From assembly GCA_016281115.1 (NCBI GenBank), contig JAEEHZ010000194.1:1-10546 (forward strand): a DNA stretch of 10,546 nt. The letters are read 5' to 3'. Origin of the DNA: Clostridiaceae bacterium (GTDB lineage Bacteria; Bacillota; Clostridia; Oscillospirales; Acutalibacteraceae). A program made the translations under genes and the position numbers. A model generated the notes under the pieces. It saw only the letters and a program-made list of their open reading frames with translations, was not told the DNA's origin and made no database searches. Positions 1 to 6,376 of the stretch are shown piece after piece. Position 1 is the stretch's first letter; the number at the start of each line of letters is the position of its first letter.

Positions 1-442
1 AATCTTCCTGTATTACCAACACTCCTTCTTCATCGGCATAAGGAAAGTCGTGCTTGGTAACGCCTATTTCATCAAGACCGCAGAACATACCGAGACTTAC
101 AACGCCTCTTAACTTGCCTTTTGTTATTTTTGTGCCGTCTGCAAGTGTAGATTTGTCTTTTGCAACCGGTACAAGATCACCCGGTTTTACGTTTGTTGCT
201 GCAGTAACTATTTGTATGGGTTCAGACTCGCCAATATCAACCATACAAACCTTGAGCTTGTCGGCGTCGGGGTGCTTGTCCATAGAAAGGATCTTGCATA
301 CAACTACGTTGCTCAGCTTTTCGCCTTCATAGCCCCAGCACTCGACCTTTGAGCCGCTCATTGTCATTGCTTCCGCAAATTCACGGGGGCTTATATCATC
401 TATATCAACAAAGTCTTTAAGCCATTTATAAGATAAATTCAT
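1..442 (-). CDS. pheT: Phenylalanine--tRNA ligase beta subunit, N-terminal part (cut by window edge)
   Basis: This is the beta chain of the cytoplasmic alpha2-beta2 phenylalanyl-tRNA synthetase, which charges tRNA-Phe with phenylalanine. About 147 codons are visible, starting at the ATG at 442-440. The protein opens with MNLSYKWLKDFVDI, the usual PheT start. From about residue 40 comes the EMAP-II-like OB-fold tRNA-binding domain, with the motif DKHPDADKLKVC, then VTAATNV and GMFCGLDEIG. The remaining core and editing domains lie outside the window. A ribosome binding site (AAGGATGG on the minus strand, about 452-459) overlaps the pheS stop codon. The gap to pheS is 15 bp, so the two are almost certainly cotranscribed and translated in step. 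Identification is firm; only the length is unknown. Confidence 0.96.
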   Translation of the reverse strand, partial: MNLSYKWLKDFVDIDDISPREFAEAMTMSGSKVECWGYEGEKLSNVVVCKILSMDKHPDADKLKVCMVDIGESEPIQIVTAATNVKPGDLVPVAKDKSTLADGTKITKGKLRGVVSLGMFCGLDEIGVTKHDFPYADEEGVLVIQED

Positions 443-457
443 AACAATACACCATCC

Positions 458-1480
458 TTATTTAAACTGCTTCAAAAAGCGAACGTCATTTTCATAGAAA
501 AGACGAATGTCATCTATTCCGTAGCGGCGCATAGCCACTCTCTCCAAGCCTAAGCCCAGAGCAAATCCGCTGTACTCGTTGGGGTCTATGCCGCAGTTTT
601 CCAAAACCTTGGGGTGTACCATACCGCAGCCTAATATTTCTATCCAGCCTTCATTTTTGCAGAGCCTGCAACCTTTGCCGTGACAGCTGAAGCACTGCAC
701 GTCAACCTCTGCCGACGGCTCCGTAAACGGGAAATGGTGTGGACGAAAACGCACTACACTGTCCTCTCCGTACAGTCTTTTAACAAACGTTTGCAAAGTG
801 CCTTTAAGGTCGGCAAATGTTATGCCTTTGTCAACAACAAGGCCCTCTATTTGATGAAACAGGGGAGAATGAGTTGCGTCCAAGGCGTCGCTGCGGTAAA
901 CTCTGCCGGGTGACAATATCCTTATCGGAGGCTTTTGTTTTTCCATAACACGCACCTGCACAGGCGAGGTCTGTGTTCTCAGTAAAATATTTTCCGTTAT
1001 ATAAAATGTATCCTGCGTATCTCTTGCGGGGTGGTCTTTTGGGATATTAAGAGCTTCAAAGTTATAATAATCCGATTCGACTTCGGGACCTTCCACTATC
1101 TCAAATCCCATACCTACAAATATTTCTTTTATTTCGTCAATAACTGTTTCCAAAGGGTGCTTGTTGCCGAGCGGCATACTTTTGCCGGGAAGAGTTATGT
1201 CTATTTTTTCTTCTTCAAGCTTTTTTTCAAGCTCATAGCTTTCGAGCTCTGCTTTTTTTGCGTCAAGCTTTTGCTCTATATAAGCTCTCACTTCGTTTGC
1301 AAGCTGACCTATAACAGGGCGCTCGCTTGGGTCAAGCTTTCCCATTTGTTTAAGTATTTGTGTTAACTCACCCTTTTTGCCGAGTATTTCCACACGAAAC
1401 TGCTCAAGGTCGTTTGCCTGTTTCAGTTCGCTTAATTTTTCAGCCGCTTTTGTGCGTATAGCTTCAAGCTGTTGTCTCAT
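458..1480 (-). CDS. pheS: Phenylalanine--tRNA ligase alpha subunit
   Basis: Catalytic alpha chain of phenylalanyl-tRNA synthetase (class II), 340 aa, the usual bacterial length. Residues 1-90 form the N-terminal coiled coil that contacts tRNA. The class II catalytic core follows: FEALNIPKDHPARDTQDTFY (141-160), the motif 2 region RVYRSDALDATHSPLFHQIEG (193-213), FRPHHFPFTEPSAEVDV (245-261), and motif 3 GLGLERVAMRRYGIDDIR (309-326). Four cysteines at 263, 266, 271 and 274 (CxxC-x4-CxxC) form a metal-knuckle-like insert common in Firmicute and other bacterial PheS. Ala307 sits in the FALGLGLER segment, corresponding to the position that shapes phenylalanine specificity in E. coli. The start is supported by AAGGAAGG about 8-15 bases upstream. 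It is the first gene of a pheST operon driven by the promoter at 1546-1573. Confidence 0.97.
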   Translation of the reverse strand: MRQQLEAIRTKAAEKLSELKQANDLEQFRVEILGKKGELTQILKQMGKLDPSERPVIGQLANEVRAYIEQKLDAKKAELESYELEKKLEEEKIDITLPGKSMPLGNKHPLETVIDEIKEIFVGMGFEIVEGPEVESDYYNFEALNIPKDHPARDTQDTFYITENILLRTQTSPVQVRVMEKQKPPIRILSPGRVYRSDALDATHSPLFHQIEGLVVDKGITFADLKGTLQTFVKRLYGEDSVVRFRPHHFPFTEPSAEVDVQCFSCHGKGCRLCKNEGWIEILGCGMVHPKVLENCGIDPNEYSGFALGLGLERVAMRRYGIDDIRLFYENDVRFLKQFK

Positions 1481-1545
1481 ATTATCGTCCTTCCTTATGG
1501 ATCATATATAAAATAAACCCAAAATTTTCAATTATATACTCTAAC

Positions 1546-1573
1546 ATTATATCATTAATTATCTGTTTTTCAA
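1546..1573 (-). promoter_or_regulatory. Sigma-A-type promoter of pheST
   Basis: On the minus strand, TTGAAA (1573-1568) is followed after 16 bases by a perfect TATAAT (1551-1546). Transcription would start near 1539, leaving a leader of roughly 58 nt before the pheS ATG. This leader is too short for a T-box riboswitch, and no T-box core (AGGGTGG-type) is present. The promoter lies downstream of the terminator of the preceding lipoprotein gene, so pheST is probably an independent unit. Called from consensus match only. Confidence 0.75.
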
Positions 1574-1603
1574 TAGATTTAAGCCAAATTATTACAATGC
1601 ATC

Positions 1604-1649
1604 AAAAAAACGATCCCCAACAAAGAATTAACAATCTTTGAAGGGGATC
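1604..1649 (-). terminator. Rho-independent terminator of the lipoprotein gene
   Basis: Read on the minus strand, GATCCCC pairs with GGGGATC (1643-1649 with 1612-1618). After an A-A internal mismatch of two, CAAAGA pairs with TCTTTG (1635-1640 with 1621-1626). The loop is about 8 nt and the stem is followed directly by seven U residues (1610-1604). It begins about 20 bases after the lipoprotein stop codon and isolates that gene from pheST. Confidence 0.88.
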
Positions 1650-1670
1650 ATTTTAATAAGGCTGTGTAAA

Positions 1671-1946
1671 TTATTGCGTATCGGAATCGTTCATAAGCGT
1701 ATCTGTAAGTGTATCTGTAAGTGAATCTGTGAGCGTATCGGTCATACTGTCATCAAATCCGTCTCTGATATCGCTTGTAACATCACTTATTCCGTTGCCT
1801 ATATCGCTTATAACATCGCTTACAACAGAGCCGCTGCTGTTTGTTGCAGAAGAAGTATTATCCTTTACTTTTCCGTCGTCGGAATTACAGGCGGCAAAGC
1901 TGAGCATAATTGCAGCGACCGCAGCCGCGTAAATAATTTTTTTCAT
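1671..1946 (-). CDS. Small predicted lipoprotein with Thr-Asp repeat tail, function unknown
   Basis: I do not recognise a family. The 91-residue product starts with a short basic n-region (MKK), then a hydrophobic stretch ending in SFAAC, with the candidate lipidated cysteine at residue 20. This resembles a lipobox, but Phe at -3 is not the standard residue, so lipidation is likely rather than certain. The mature part is low in complexity, acidic and rich in Ser, Thr and Asp. Residues 43-61 carry a loose S-D-x-I/V periodicity, and residues 69-84 are four copies of T-D-(T/S)-L encoded by a 12-bp DNA repeat. A good ribosome binding site (GGAGAGTG) lies upstream of the ATG. The gene is divergent from the M23 peptidase gene, with 201 bp between them, and ends in a strong terminator. 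The real signal-like start, ribosome binding site and terminator together make it a credible gene; the opposite-strand reading frame over it has none of these. Confidence 0.8.
   Translation of the reverse strand: MKKIIYAAAVAAIMLSFAACNSDDGKVKDNTSSATNSSGSVVSDVISDIGNGISDVTSDIRDGFDDSMTDTLTDSLTDTLTDTLMNDSDTQ
1695..1742 (-). repeat. 12-bp tandem repeat, four units, inside the lipoprotein gene
   Basis: On the plus strand the units are aagcgtatctgt, aagtgtatctgt, aagtgaatctgt and gagcgtatcggt (1695-1706, 1707-1718, 1719-1730, 1731-1742). They differ from one another at one to four positions. Each unit encodes four residues (T-D-T-L type) on the minus strand, so gain or loss of a unit would keep the reading frame. 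Confidence 0.9.
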
Positions 1947-2147
1947 AGTTTCACTCTCCGTAAAAAATTATCTCTGAAACGCCCTTTTAAGCGTTGATTT
2001 AACGAAGACACAAAATTAAAATGCCTCTTCATTGAGATTATTATTTACTGAATCTGCAGAATTATGAAAAATATTTTTTTGCTAATACATACTTGTATTT
2101 GAATAACTATCCAAAACAAAGGCAACAATACTTTCGGAGGTGCAATT
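1947..2147. promoter_or_regulatory. Divergent intergenic region between lipoprotein and M23 peptidase genes
   Basis: This AT-rich 201-bp stretch must hold the start signals for both divergent genes. The plus-strand gene has a strong ribosome binding site GGAGGTG at 2136-2142. The minus-strand gene has GGAGAGTG just upstream of 1946. A short inverted repeat, aacgc at 1978-1982 and gcgtt at 1991-1995, lies in the likely leader of the lipoprotein mRNA. I see no convincing sigma-A promoter on either strand: TTGCTA at 2079 and TTGTGT on the minus strand have poor -10 partners. The promoters may therefore use an alternative sigma factor or be weak. Confidence 0.4.
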
Positions 2148-2987
2148 ATGTCTGATAAAACAAATAAATCAAATATATTAACAATGCGAAATGCAAAAGG
2201 AAAACGCAAATTAAACCGCGGCTTTATTGCCGCAACGGCAGTTTGCCTTGTCGCTGTGGCGGCAGCCGGTATAACTACTTACAAAAATGTAAGTAATTAT
2301 ATTGATCCACCGGAAGATGAAACGAGAATTATAAGATCGGTGGCGGAAGATTCTTCAGGCGAAAGTGTAAACGCAAATCATAATTTAAAAGGGATCTTTG
2401 ACAGCGATTCACACATAACATCTTTACCCGAGATAGTGCAGCCTGATACGGACAGTGAACAAGCAGTTGAAACAGATACACAAACCGATACAGATACCGA
2501 TTCCGCCGAGACCGTGACCGAGACTGACATTGATATCGGAACCGACTCGTCGGGTCAGATTGTAAGTGACACTTACCTTTATCCCACGGGAAAAGAGATA
2601 ACAAGAGAATACAGCGGTGACGATCTCATTTACTCAAAGACGATGAACGACTGGCGCGTGCATCTCGGCTGCGATTATTATGCCCAAAAAGGCGAAAAGG
2701 TAAAGCCTATAACAACAGGCACTGTAACTCAAATATATAACGACCCTCTTTACGGTGTAACGGTCGTGATCGACCACGGAAATTCCGTTGTGGCTTATTA
2801 CAGCGGTCTTGGAAGTACAACCCTTGTAAACGTGGGAGACAGAGTGGAAATCGGCGATTATATAGGCTCTGTAAATGTTGTTCCCAGCGAATCTTTGGAC
2901 GATCCTCATCTGCACTTGGGCATAAAGGTAAATGATGAATGGATTGACCCCGCAGATATTCTTGACGCTGAAAATAGCGAAGAATAA
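2148..2987 (+). CDS. Membrane-anchored M23/LytM metallopeptidase, SpoIIQ-like
   Basis: The 279-residue protein has a basic cytoplasmic N-terminus (1-24), one transmembrane helix (about 25-45), an extracytoplasmic linker extremely rich in Thr, Asp and Glu (about 95-135), and an M23 (LytM) domain from about 160 to 272. The zinc ligands are visible as H172 and D176 (HLGCD) and H256, and the catalytic histidines as H210 (IDHGN) and H254 (HLHLG). It should therefore be an active peptidoglycan endopeptidase, unless substrate-site residues have drifted. The segment IYSKTMNDWRVHLGCD and the single-TM-plus-LytM layout resemble clostridial SpoIIQ, the forespore channel partner of SpoIIIAH. That assignment is inference: other Clostridia carry similar non-sporulation M23 proteins. 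The start has a strong GGAGGTG site 5 bases upstream. It is a single-gene unit ending in the terminator at 3003-3043. If it is SpoIIQ, forespore sigma-F control would be expected, but no well-placed sigma-F promoter is evident. Confidence 0.9.
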   Translation: MSDKTNKSNILTMRNAKGKRKLNRGFIAATAVCLVAVAAAGITTYKNVSNYIDPPEDETRIIRSVAEDSSGESVNANHNLKGIFDSDSHITSLPEIVQPDTDSEQAVETDTQTDTDTDSAETVTETDIDIGTDSSGQIVSDTYLYPTGKEITREYSGDDLIYSKTMNDWRVHLGCDYYAQKGEKVKPITTGTVTQIYNDPLYGVTVVIDHGNSVVAYYSGLGSTTLVNVGDRVEIGDYIGSVNVVPSESLDDPHLHLGIKVNDEWIDPADILDAENSEE

Positions 2988-3002
2988 AAACAATAAACAG
3001 AT

Positions 3003-3043
3003 AAAAACTGCCGCAGTTATTTATTTTCAGCGGCAGTTTTTTT
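3003..3043 (+). terminator. Rho-independent terminator after the M23 peptidase gene
   Basis: ACTGCCGC (3007-3014) pairs perfectly with GCGGCAGT (3030-3037), extended by A/T pairs from the preceding A-run. The loop is 15 nt. The stem runs into seven consecutive T residues (3037-3043). It starts about 15 bases after the M23 stop codon and separates this gene from the M50-scp operon. Confidence 0.92.
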
Positions 3044-3068
3044 ATGATAATACAAAAGCGTAAATTGC

Positions 3069-3097
3069 TTGTGTTTTTTTCTTTACTGTGATATAAT
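3069..3097 (+). promoter_or_regulatory. Extended -10 sigma-A-type promoter of the M50-scpAB operon
   Basis: TTGTGT (3069-3074), a 17-base spacer, and a perfect TATAAT (3092-3097) preceded by TGA, which forms an extended -10 element. Transcription should start near 3104. This also argues against the upstream in-frame ATG at 3116 as the translation start, because it would sit only about 12 nt into the mRNA with no ribosome binding site. No other equally good promoter was seen before rpsU, so it may drive all nine following genes. Confidence 0.8.
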
Positions 3098-3139
3098 ACA
3101 CTAAAATAGCAGATAATGGATGTATTAGGTGGTGTTCAT

Positions 3140-3841
3140 ATGTTTGACGCATTTATGGGCGTGCTGAGAGGGCAGGCAGGAATGTCGGCTTTGTTTTTGT
3201 CTTTGGCGGCAGGCTTGATAATAGTATTTATAGTGCTTCCTTTTCACGAGATGGCGCACGGATATATTGCAAATAAGCTGGGAGATCCCACGGCTAAGAA
3301 TATGGGAAGGCTTACATTTAATCCCCTTGCTCATATAGACCCGATAGGTTCTACGCTTTTGGTCTTGTTTGGGTTTGGTTGGGCAAAGCCGGTGCCTGTT
3401 AATCCCTATTATTTCCGCAAGCCGAAAAGAGATATGGCGCTCGTTGCTCTTGCGGGTCCCGTCGCCAATCTTATAGCGGCTGTAATAGGCGGTATTTTAT
3501 GTAACCTTTATATTTTTCTTTATTATAAAATTGATTTATTTGACGGTTCAAAGCTTCCTTACTATATAGTATCGTTTTTCGTATACTATATTGAGATAAA
3601 CGTAGTGCTTGCGGTATTTAACCTTATCCCGTTCCCGCCGCTCGACGGCTCCAGGATCTTGTCCGCGTTTTTGCCCGACAGCGCATATATGGCTCTTGTC
3701 AGAAATGAGAGAATATTTTTCGGTGTGCTTATTATTCTTATGATGACGGGTATGTTTTCTGTGATAATCGGTGTTCCCACAAGCGTTATATATAACGCTA
3801 TAATGTGGGTAACGGCTTTACCTTTTAAACTATTTTTTTGA
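3140..3841 (+). CDS. Site-2-protease-family (M50) zinc metalloprotease, membrane protein
   Basis: A 233-residue intramembrane protease homologue. The zinc motif HEMAH is at residues 36-40 within a hydrophobic helix (about 16-45). The second conserved motif, N-L-I-P-x4-D-G, is at 161-170 with Asp169 as the presumed third zinc ligand. At least four or five hydrophobic segments are visible. It belongs to the short M50 group without a PDZ domain (YwhC/Rip3-like), whose substrates are mostly unknown. The longer frame opens at 3116, but I chose ATG 3140: AGGTGGTG lies about 5 bases upstream of it, while 3116 has no ribosome binding site. It is the first gene of the operon, 17 bp before scpA, an arrangement common in Clostridia. 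The link to SMC biology is not established; the shared transcript may simply reflect history. Confidence 0.92.
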   Translation: MFDAFMGVLRGQAGMSALFLSLAAGLIIVFIVLPFHEMAHGYIANKLGDPTAKNMGRLTFNPLAHIDPIGSTLLVLFGFGWAKPVPVNPYYFRKPKRDMALVALAGPVANLIAAVIGGILCNLYIFLYYKIDLFDGSKLPYYIVSFFVYYIEINVVLAVFNLIPFPPLDGSRILSAFLPDSAYMALVRNERIFFGVLIILMMTGMFSVIIGVPTSVIYNAIMWVTALPFKLFF

Positions 3842-3858
3842 ACAAGGCGTGATTTGAC

Positions 3859-4569
3859 TTGGAAAAGCTCTCTTACAAGCTGCCCGTGTTTGAGGGACCG
3901 CTTGATCTGCTTTTGCATTTGATCTCTAAAAATAAAATAGATATTTATGAAATAGAAATTCATTCTCTGTTTGAGCAGTATATGGAGCAAATAACCGCTA
4001 TGCAGGAAGAAAATATGGATGTCGCGAGCGAGTTTTTGGAGATGGCGGCAAGGCTTGTGCATATAAAATCGGTTATGCTTCTGCCAAAATATGAGGAAGA
4101 AGCGCAGCAACTCAAAGAAGAGCTCACGGGTCAGCTGATAGAATACAGAGAATGTCAAAGAATAGCAAAAATGCTGTCAGAGCAGATTAGTTACGACAGA
4201 TTTGTGCGTGAAGCCGAGAAAATAAAATTTGATATGACATATACACGCCTGCATGAGCTCAAAGAGCTTGCCGACGCGTACTTTTCGGCAGTAGGCAGGG
4301 GAAAAAGCAAGCTTCCTCCGCCAAAAGAGTCGTTCTCGGGAATACTAACGAGAAAGGTCACATCCGTAAACTCAAAGATAGTTTACATATTAAAAAGCTT
4401 AAGAGAAAAAAACAAACTTAAATATATATCAATATTTACATCACAAAACGAAAAAAGCGATGTTGTTGCTACCTTTTTGGCACTGCTTGAACTGATTAAA
4501 GAAAAGCGCGTAAGGGTAGAGGGTGACGATAATAACGCCGAAATAATCTTTAACGACAACACCGCATAA
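3859..4569 (+). CDS. scpA: Segregation and condensation protein A (kleisin of SMC complex)
   Basis: ScpA bridges the heads of the SMC dimer and binds ScpB, forming the bacterial condensin that compacts and segregates chromosomes. The 236-residue product has the diagnostic N-terminus YKLPVFEGPLDLLLHLI (6-22), a helical SMC-neck-binding region with MAARLVHIKSVMLLP (about 62-76), a charged middle, and a C-terminal winged helix with FLALLELIKEKRV (about 206-218). The start is a TTG at 3859: AAGGCGTG lies 7-8 bases upstream, there is no in-frame ATG or GTG close by, and the family motif begins immediately after. scpB follows after 14 bp, giving the usual scpAB pair. Confidence 0.96.
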   Translation: MEKLSYKLPVFEGPLDLLLHLISKNKIDIYEIEIHSLFEQYMEQITAMQEENMDVASEFLEMAARLVHIKSVMLLPKYEEEAQQLKEELTGQLIEYRECQRIAKMLSEQISYDRFVREAEKIKFDMTYTRLHELKELADAYFSAVGRGKSKLPPPKESFSGILTRKVTSVNSKIVYILKSLREKNKLKYISIFTSQNEKSDVVATFLALLELIKEKRVRVEGDDNNAEIIFNDNTA

Positions 4570-4583
4570 AAAGGATTGGCAAT

Positions 4584-5141
4584 ATGAATAAAAACCAACT
4601 TTCAGCAGAAATTGAGGCAATAATTTTCGCCGCAGGTTCTCCCGTGCCCACAGGGCGTATAGCCGAGGCATTGGAAATCAATGAAAATGAGATAAACAGT
4701 GCAATAGACGACTTGGTAAGCAAATATTCAAACGACGACCACGGTATTCAAATAATAAGGCTCGGCAAAAACGTTCAGATGTGCTCCAAAAAGCAGCACG
4801 GAGACGCAATAAGAAAAGTAATGGACTTAAAGCGGAACACACCGCTTTCTCAGGCGGCTTTTGAGGTGCTTGCGGTAATAGCGTACAACCAACCCGTTAC
4901 AAAAGCTTTTGTTGAGCAGGTAAGAGGCGTTGATTGCTCGGGCGTTATAGGCAGTTTGTGCTCAAAAGGGCTTGTGGAGGAAAAAGGAAGGCTTGAACTT
5001 CCGGGCAGACCTCTTATATACGGTACAACGGATAACTTTATGCGCTGCTTCGGCATCAGCTCATATGAGGAGTTGCCCACACCTGATTCTCACCGAGAAA
5101 TCGCCGAAAACGAAATTGAAGCAGAGAATGACGAGAATTGA
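4584..5141 (+). CDS. scpB: Segregation and condensation protein B
   Basis: ScpB is the tandem winged-helix partner that dimerises and clamps ScpA in the SMC-ScpAB condensin. The 185-residue product shows the N-terminal winged helix (about 5-80, with IEAIIFAAGSPV at its start) and the second winged helix containing FEVLAVIAYNQPVTKAFVEQVRG (93-115). The family signature GRPLIYGTTDNFMRCFGI is at 141-158. The C-terminal 20 residues are acidic and probably disordered, as is common in ScpB. AAGGA lies upstream of the ATG at a normal distance. It is cotranscribed with scpA. Confidence 0.96.
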   Translation: MNKNQLSAEIEAIIFAAGSPVPTGRIAEALEINENEINSAIDDLVSKYSNDDHGIQIIRLGKNVQMCSKKQHGDAIRKVMDLKRNTPLSQAAFEVLAVIAYNQPVTKAFVEQVRGVDCSGVIGSLCSKGLVEEKGRLELPGRPLIYGTTDNFMRCFGISSYEELPTPDSHREIAENEIEAENDEN

Positions 5142-5194
5142 TCGTTACGGAAAATTTATAGAAGGGGCAGGCGTTTGTTTGCGCAATATTTGCT

Positions 5195-5872
5195 ATGAAG
5201 GCTATATTTATTTTGGCAATAATAATATTTATAATCTTCGTTTTGCTTATTTGCCCTATTGTTCTGTCTGTAAAGAACAAAGATGAACTTACTGTACATG
5301 TTAGATATATTTTTGTAAGGATAAGGCTTTATCCGCAAAAAGAAAAGCCCGAAAAGCAAGAAAAAGAAAAGAAAACAAAAGCAAAAAAAGATAAAGAAAA
5401 AACCGAAGAAAAGAAAAAACCTAACGTATTTAAAGAAAAACTGAATAAAGACGGCTTGAGCGAGTTTTTGGATACGGTTAAATATGCCGTAAACAGAGTG
5501 AAAAAGATCCCTCTTTTCATAAAGAGACATTTAATATTTTCCAGAATCTTTATAAATGTTTCGGTAAGCGACGAAGACGCCGCCACAGCGGCGATAAACT
5601 ACGGCAGAGCTTGCTCAGTCATTTATCCGGCGTATTCTTTCGTTGCCGGCAATTTCAGATGCAGAAAAACATCTGTTAATGTTATCGCCGATTTTGATAA
5701 AAAAGAATCTTCCGCAGAGGCTGACATAAAGGTAAAAATTAAACTTATTTTTATAATTATTGCCGCATTTAAGGCTTTGTTTGCGGGTATAGATATTTTA
5801 AAAGCTTTTTCAAAGATAAAAAACTTAAAGAATAAAGATAAACAGAAGGAAAAGGAAGGTGCTGAGCAATGA
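5195..5872 (+). CDS. DUF2953 membrane protein (YtfI-like), function unknown
   Basis: The 225-residue protein has an N-terminal transmembrane helix (about 3-26). An exposed segment that is almost pure Lys/Glu follows (48-83). The later part contains an NxxY-like stretch and a hydrophobic segment (about 184-197), and the protein ends in a second Lys-rich tail. This layout and its position directly before ytfJ match DUF2953 (B. subtilis YtfI beside YtfJ). No biochemical role is established that I can name; partnership with the GerW-family protein in spores is inference from gene order. The stop overlaps the ytfJ start by 4 bp. The start is uncertain: ATG 5195 is the only canonical start after the in-frame TAG at 5159, yet the only Shine-Dalgarno-like run (GAAGGGG, 5161-5167) is 27 bases upstream. 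Confidence 0.85.
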   Translation: MKAIFILAIIIFIIFVLLICPIVLSVKNKDELTVHVRYIFVRIRLYPQKEKPEKQEKEKKTKAKKDKEKTEEKKKPNVFKEKLNKDGLSEFLDTVKYAVNRVKKIPLFIKRHLIFSRIFINVSVSDEDAATAAINYGRACSVIYPAYSFVAGNFRCRKTSVNVIADFDKKESSAEADIKVKIKLIFIIIAAFKALFAGIDILKAFSKIKNLKNKDKQKEKEGAEQ

Positions 5873-6312
5873 GTGGACATCCGATAGAAAATATGATGGA
5901 AACCACAATGGACAGAATAAGAAGTATGGTAGATGTGAATACCATAATCGGTAATCCGGTGTCAACGCCCGACGGCACAACGGTGATTCCCGTTTCGTCG
6001 GTGAGCTATGGCTTTGCAGCAGGAGGAAGCGATATTCCCAGCAAGCAGACGACCGAAACCAAAAACTTTTTCGGCGGCGGAAGCGGTGCAGGCATCACTA
6101 TCAAGCCAATAGGCTTTTTGTGCATACAGCGTGACGGTCAAATAAAGCTTATAAAGCTTGAAACAGCCGACAGCCCCGTAGAGAAAATTGCGGAAGCCGT
6201 GCCGAATGCCATTGATAAAATTGCCGAAACATTTAACAAAAACAAAGCGAAGAAAAAGGAAAAAGAAATCAGAAAGCCTGTTTCTTCCGTAGCGGACGAT
6301 CCTGAGATCTGA
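5869..6312 (+). CDS. ytfJ: GerW-family sporulation protein YtfJ
   Basis: The 147-residue cytoplasmic protein belongs to the GerW/YtfJ family (Spore_YtfJ). In B. subtilis YtfJ is a forespore protein needed for germination with the AGFK nutrient mixture. Visible hallmarks are the amphipathic N-terminus (IENMMETTMDRIRSM, 6-20), VNTIIGNPVSTPDGTTVIPV (23-42), the SYGFAAGGSD segment (46-55), a Gly-rich loop FFGGGSGAG (67-75), and TIKPIGFLCIQ (77-87). The C-terminal 25 residues are Lys-rich and divergent. ATG overlaps the stop of the DUF2953 gene (ATGA), with GGAAGGTG upstream, so translation is coupled. Its presence points to a spore-forming lineage. No separate forespore promoter is evident. Confidence 0.93.
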   Translation: MSGHPIENMMETTMDRIRSMVDVNTIIGNPVSTPDGTTVIPVSSVSYGFAAGGSDIPSKQTTETKNFFGGGSGAGITIKPIGFLCIQRDGQIKLIKLETADSPVEKIAEAVPNAIDKIAETFNKNKAKKKEKEIRKPVSSVADDPEI

Positions 6313-6376
6313 TTTATGCATAATATTTCATCACAGGCATAGCATATATTAAACAGCTGTGTAAGGTGATGATATT

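Noticed and set aside
1031..1366. Long open frames opposite pheS and other genes (for example 1031-1366 plus, 3586-4158 minus, 6349-6822 minus, 9534-9965 minus).
   Set aside because: They lie wholly antisense to well-identified genes, lack ribosome binding sites, and encode compositionally odd proteins with no recognisable domain.
1504..1531. A nine-codon minus-strand leader reading frame (TTG start) before pheS containing Phe and Tyr codons, as in phenylalanine attenuation.
   Set aside because: It has only one Phe codon, no ribosome binding site, would start almost at the 5' end of the mRNA, and is not followed by a terminator hairpin.
2101..2137. A sigma-F-like -10 (GGCAACAATA, 2121-2130) with GAATA at 2101 upstream of the SpoIIQ-like gene.
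   Set aside because: The -10 fits the sigma-F pattern, but the -35 has a mismatch and a short spacer. The start point would also fall near 2136-2137, inside the ribosome binding site, leaving an 11-nt leader with a damaged Shine-Dalgarno.
3116..3139. Upstream ATG giving an eight-residue longer M50 protease.
   Set aside because: It has no Shine-Dalgarno and lies about 12 nt from the predicted transcription start, while ATG 3140 has AGGTGGTG at good spacing.
4972..5286. Plus-strand frame bridging scpB and the DUF2953 gene.
   Set aside because: It overlaps the conserved scpB signature and the DUF2953 membrane helix in another frame and shows no protein-like pattern.
6337..6376. A sigma-F-like pair before dacF (GCATA at 6342, GGTGATGATA at 6365).
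   Set aside because: The supposed -10 is the Shine-Dalgarno of dacF itself, and transcription would begin inside the coding sequence.
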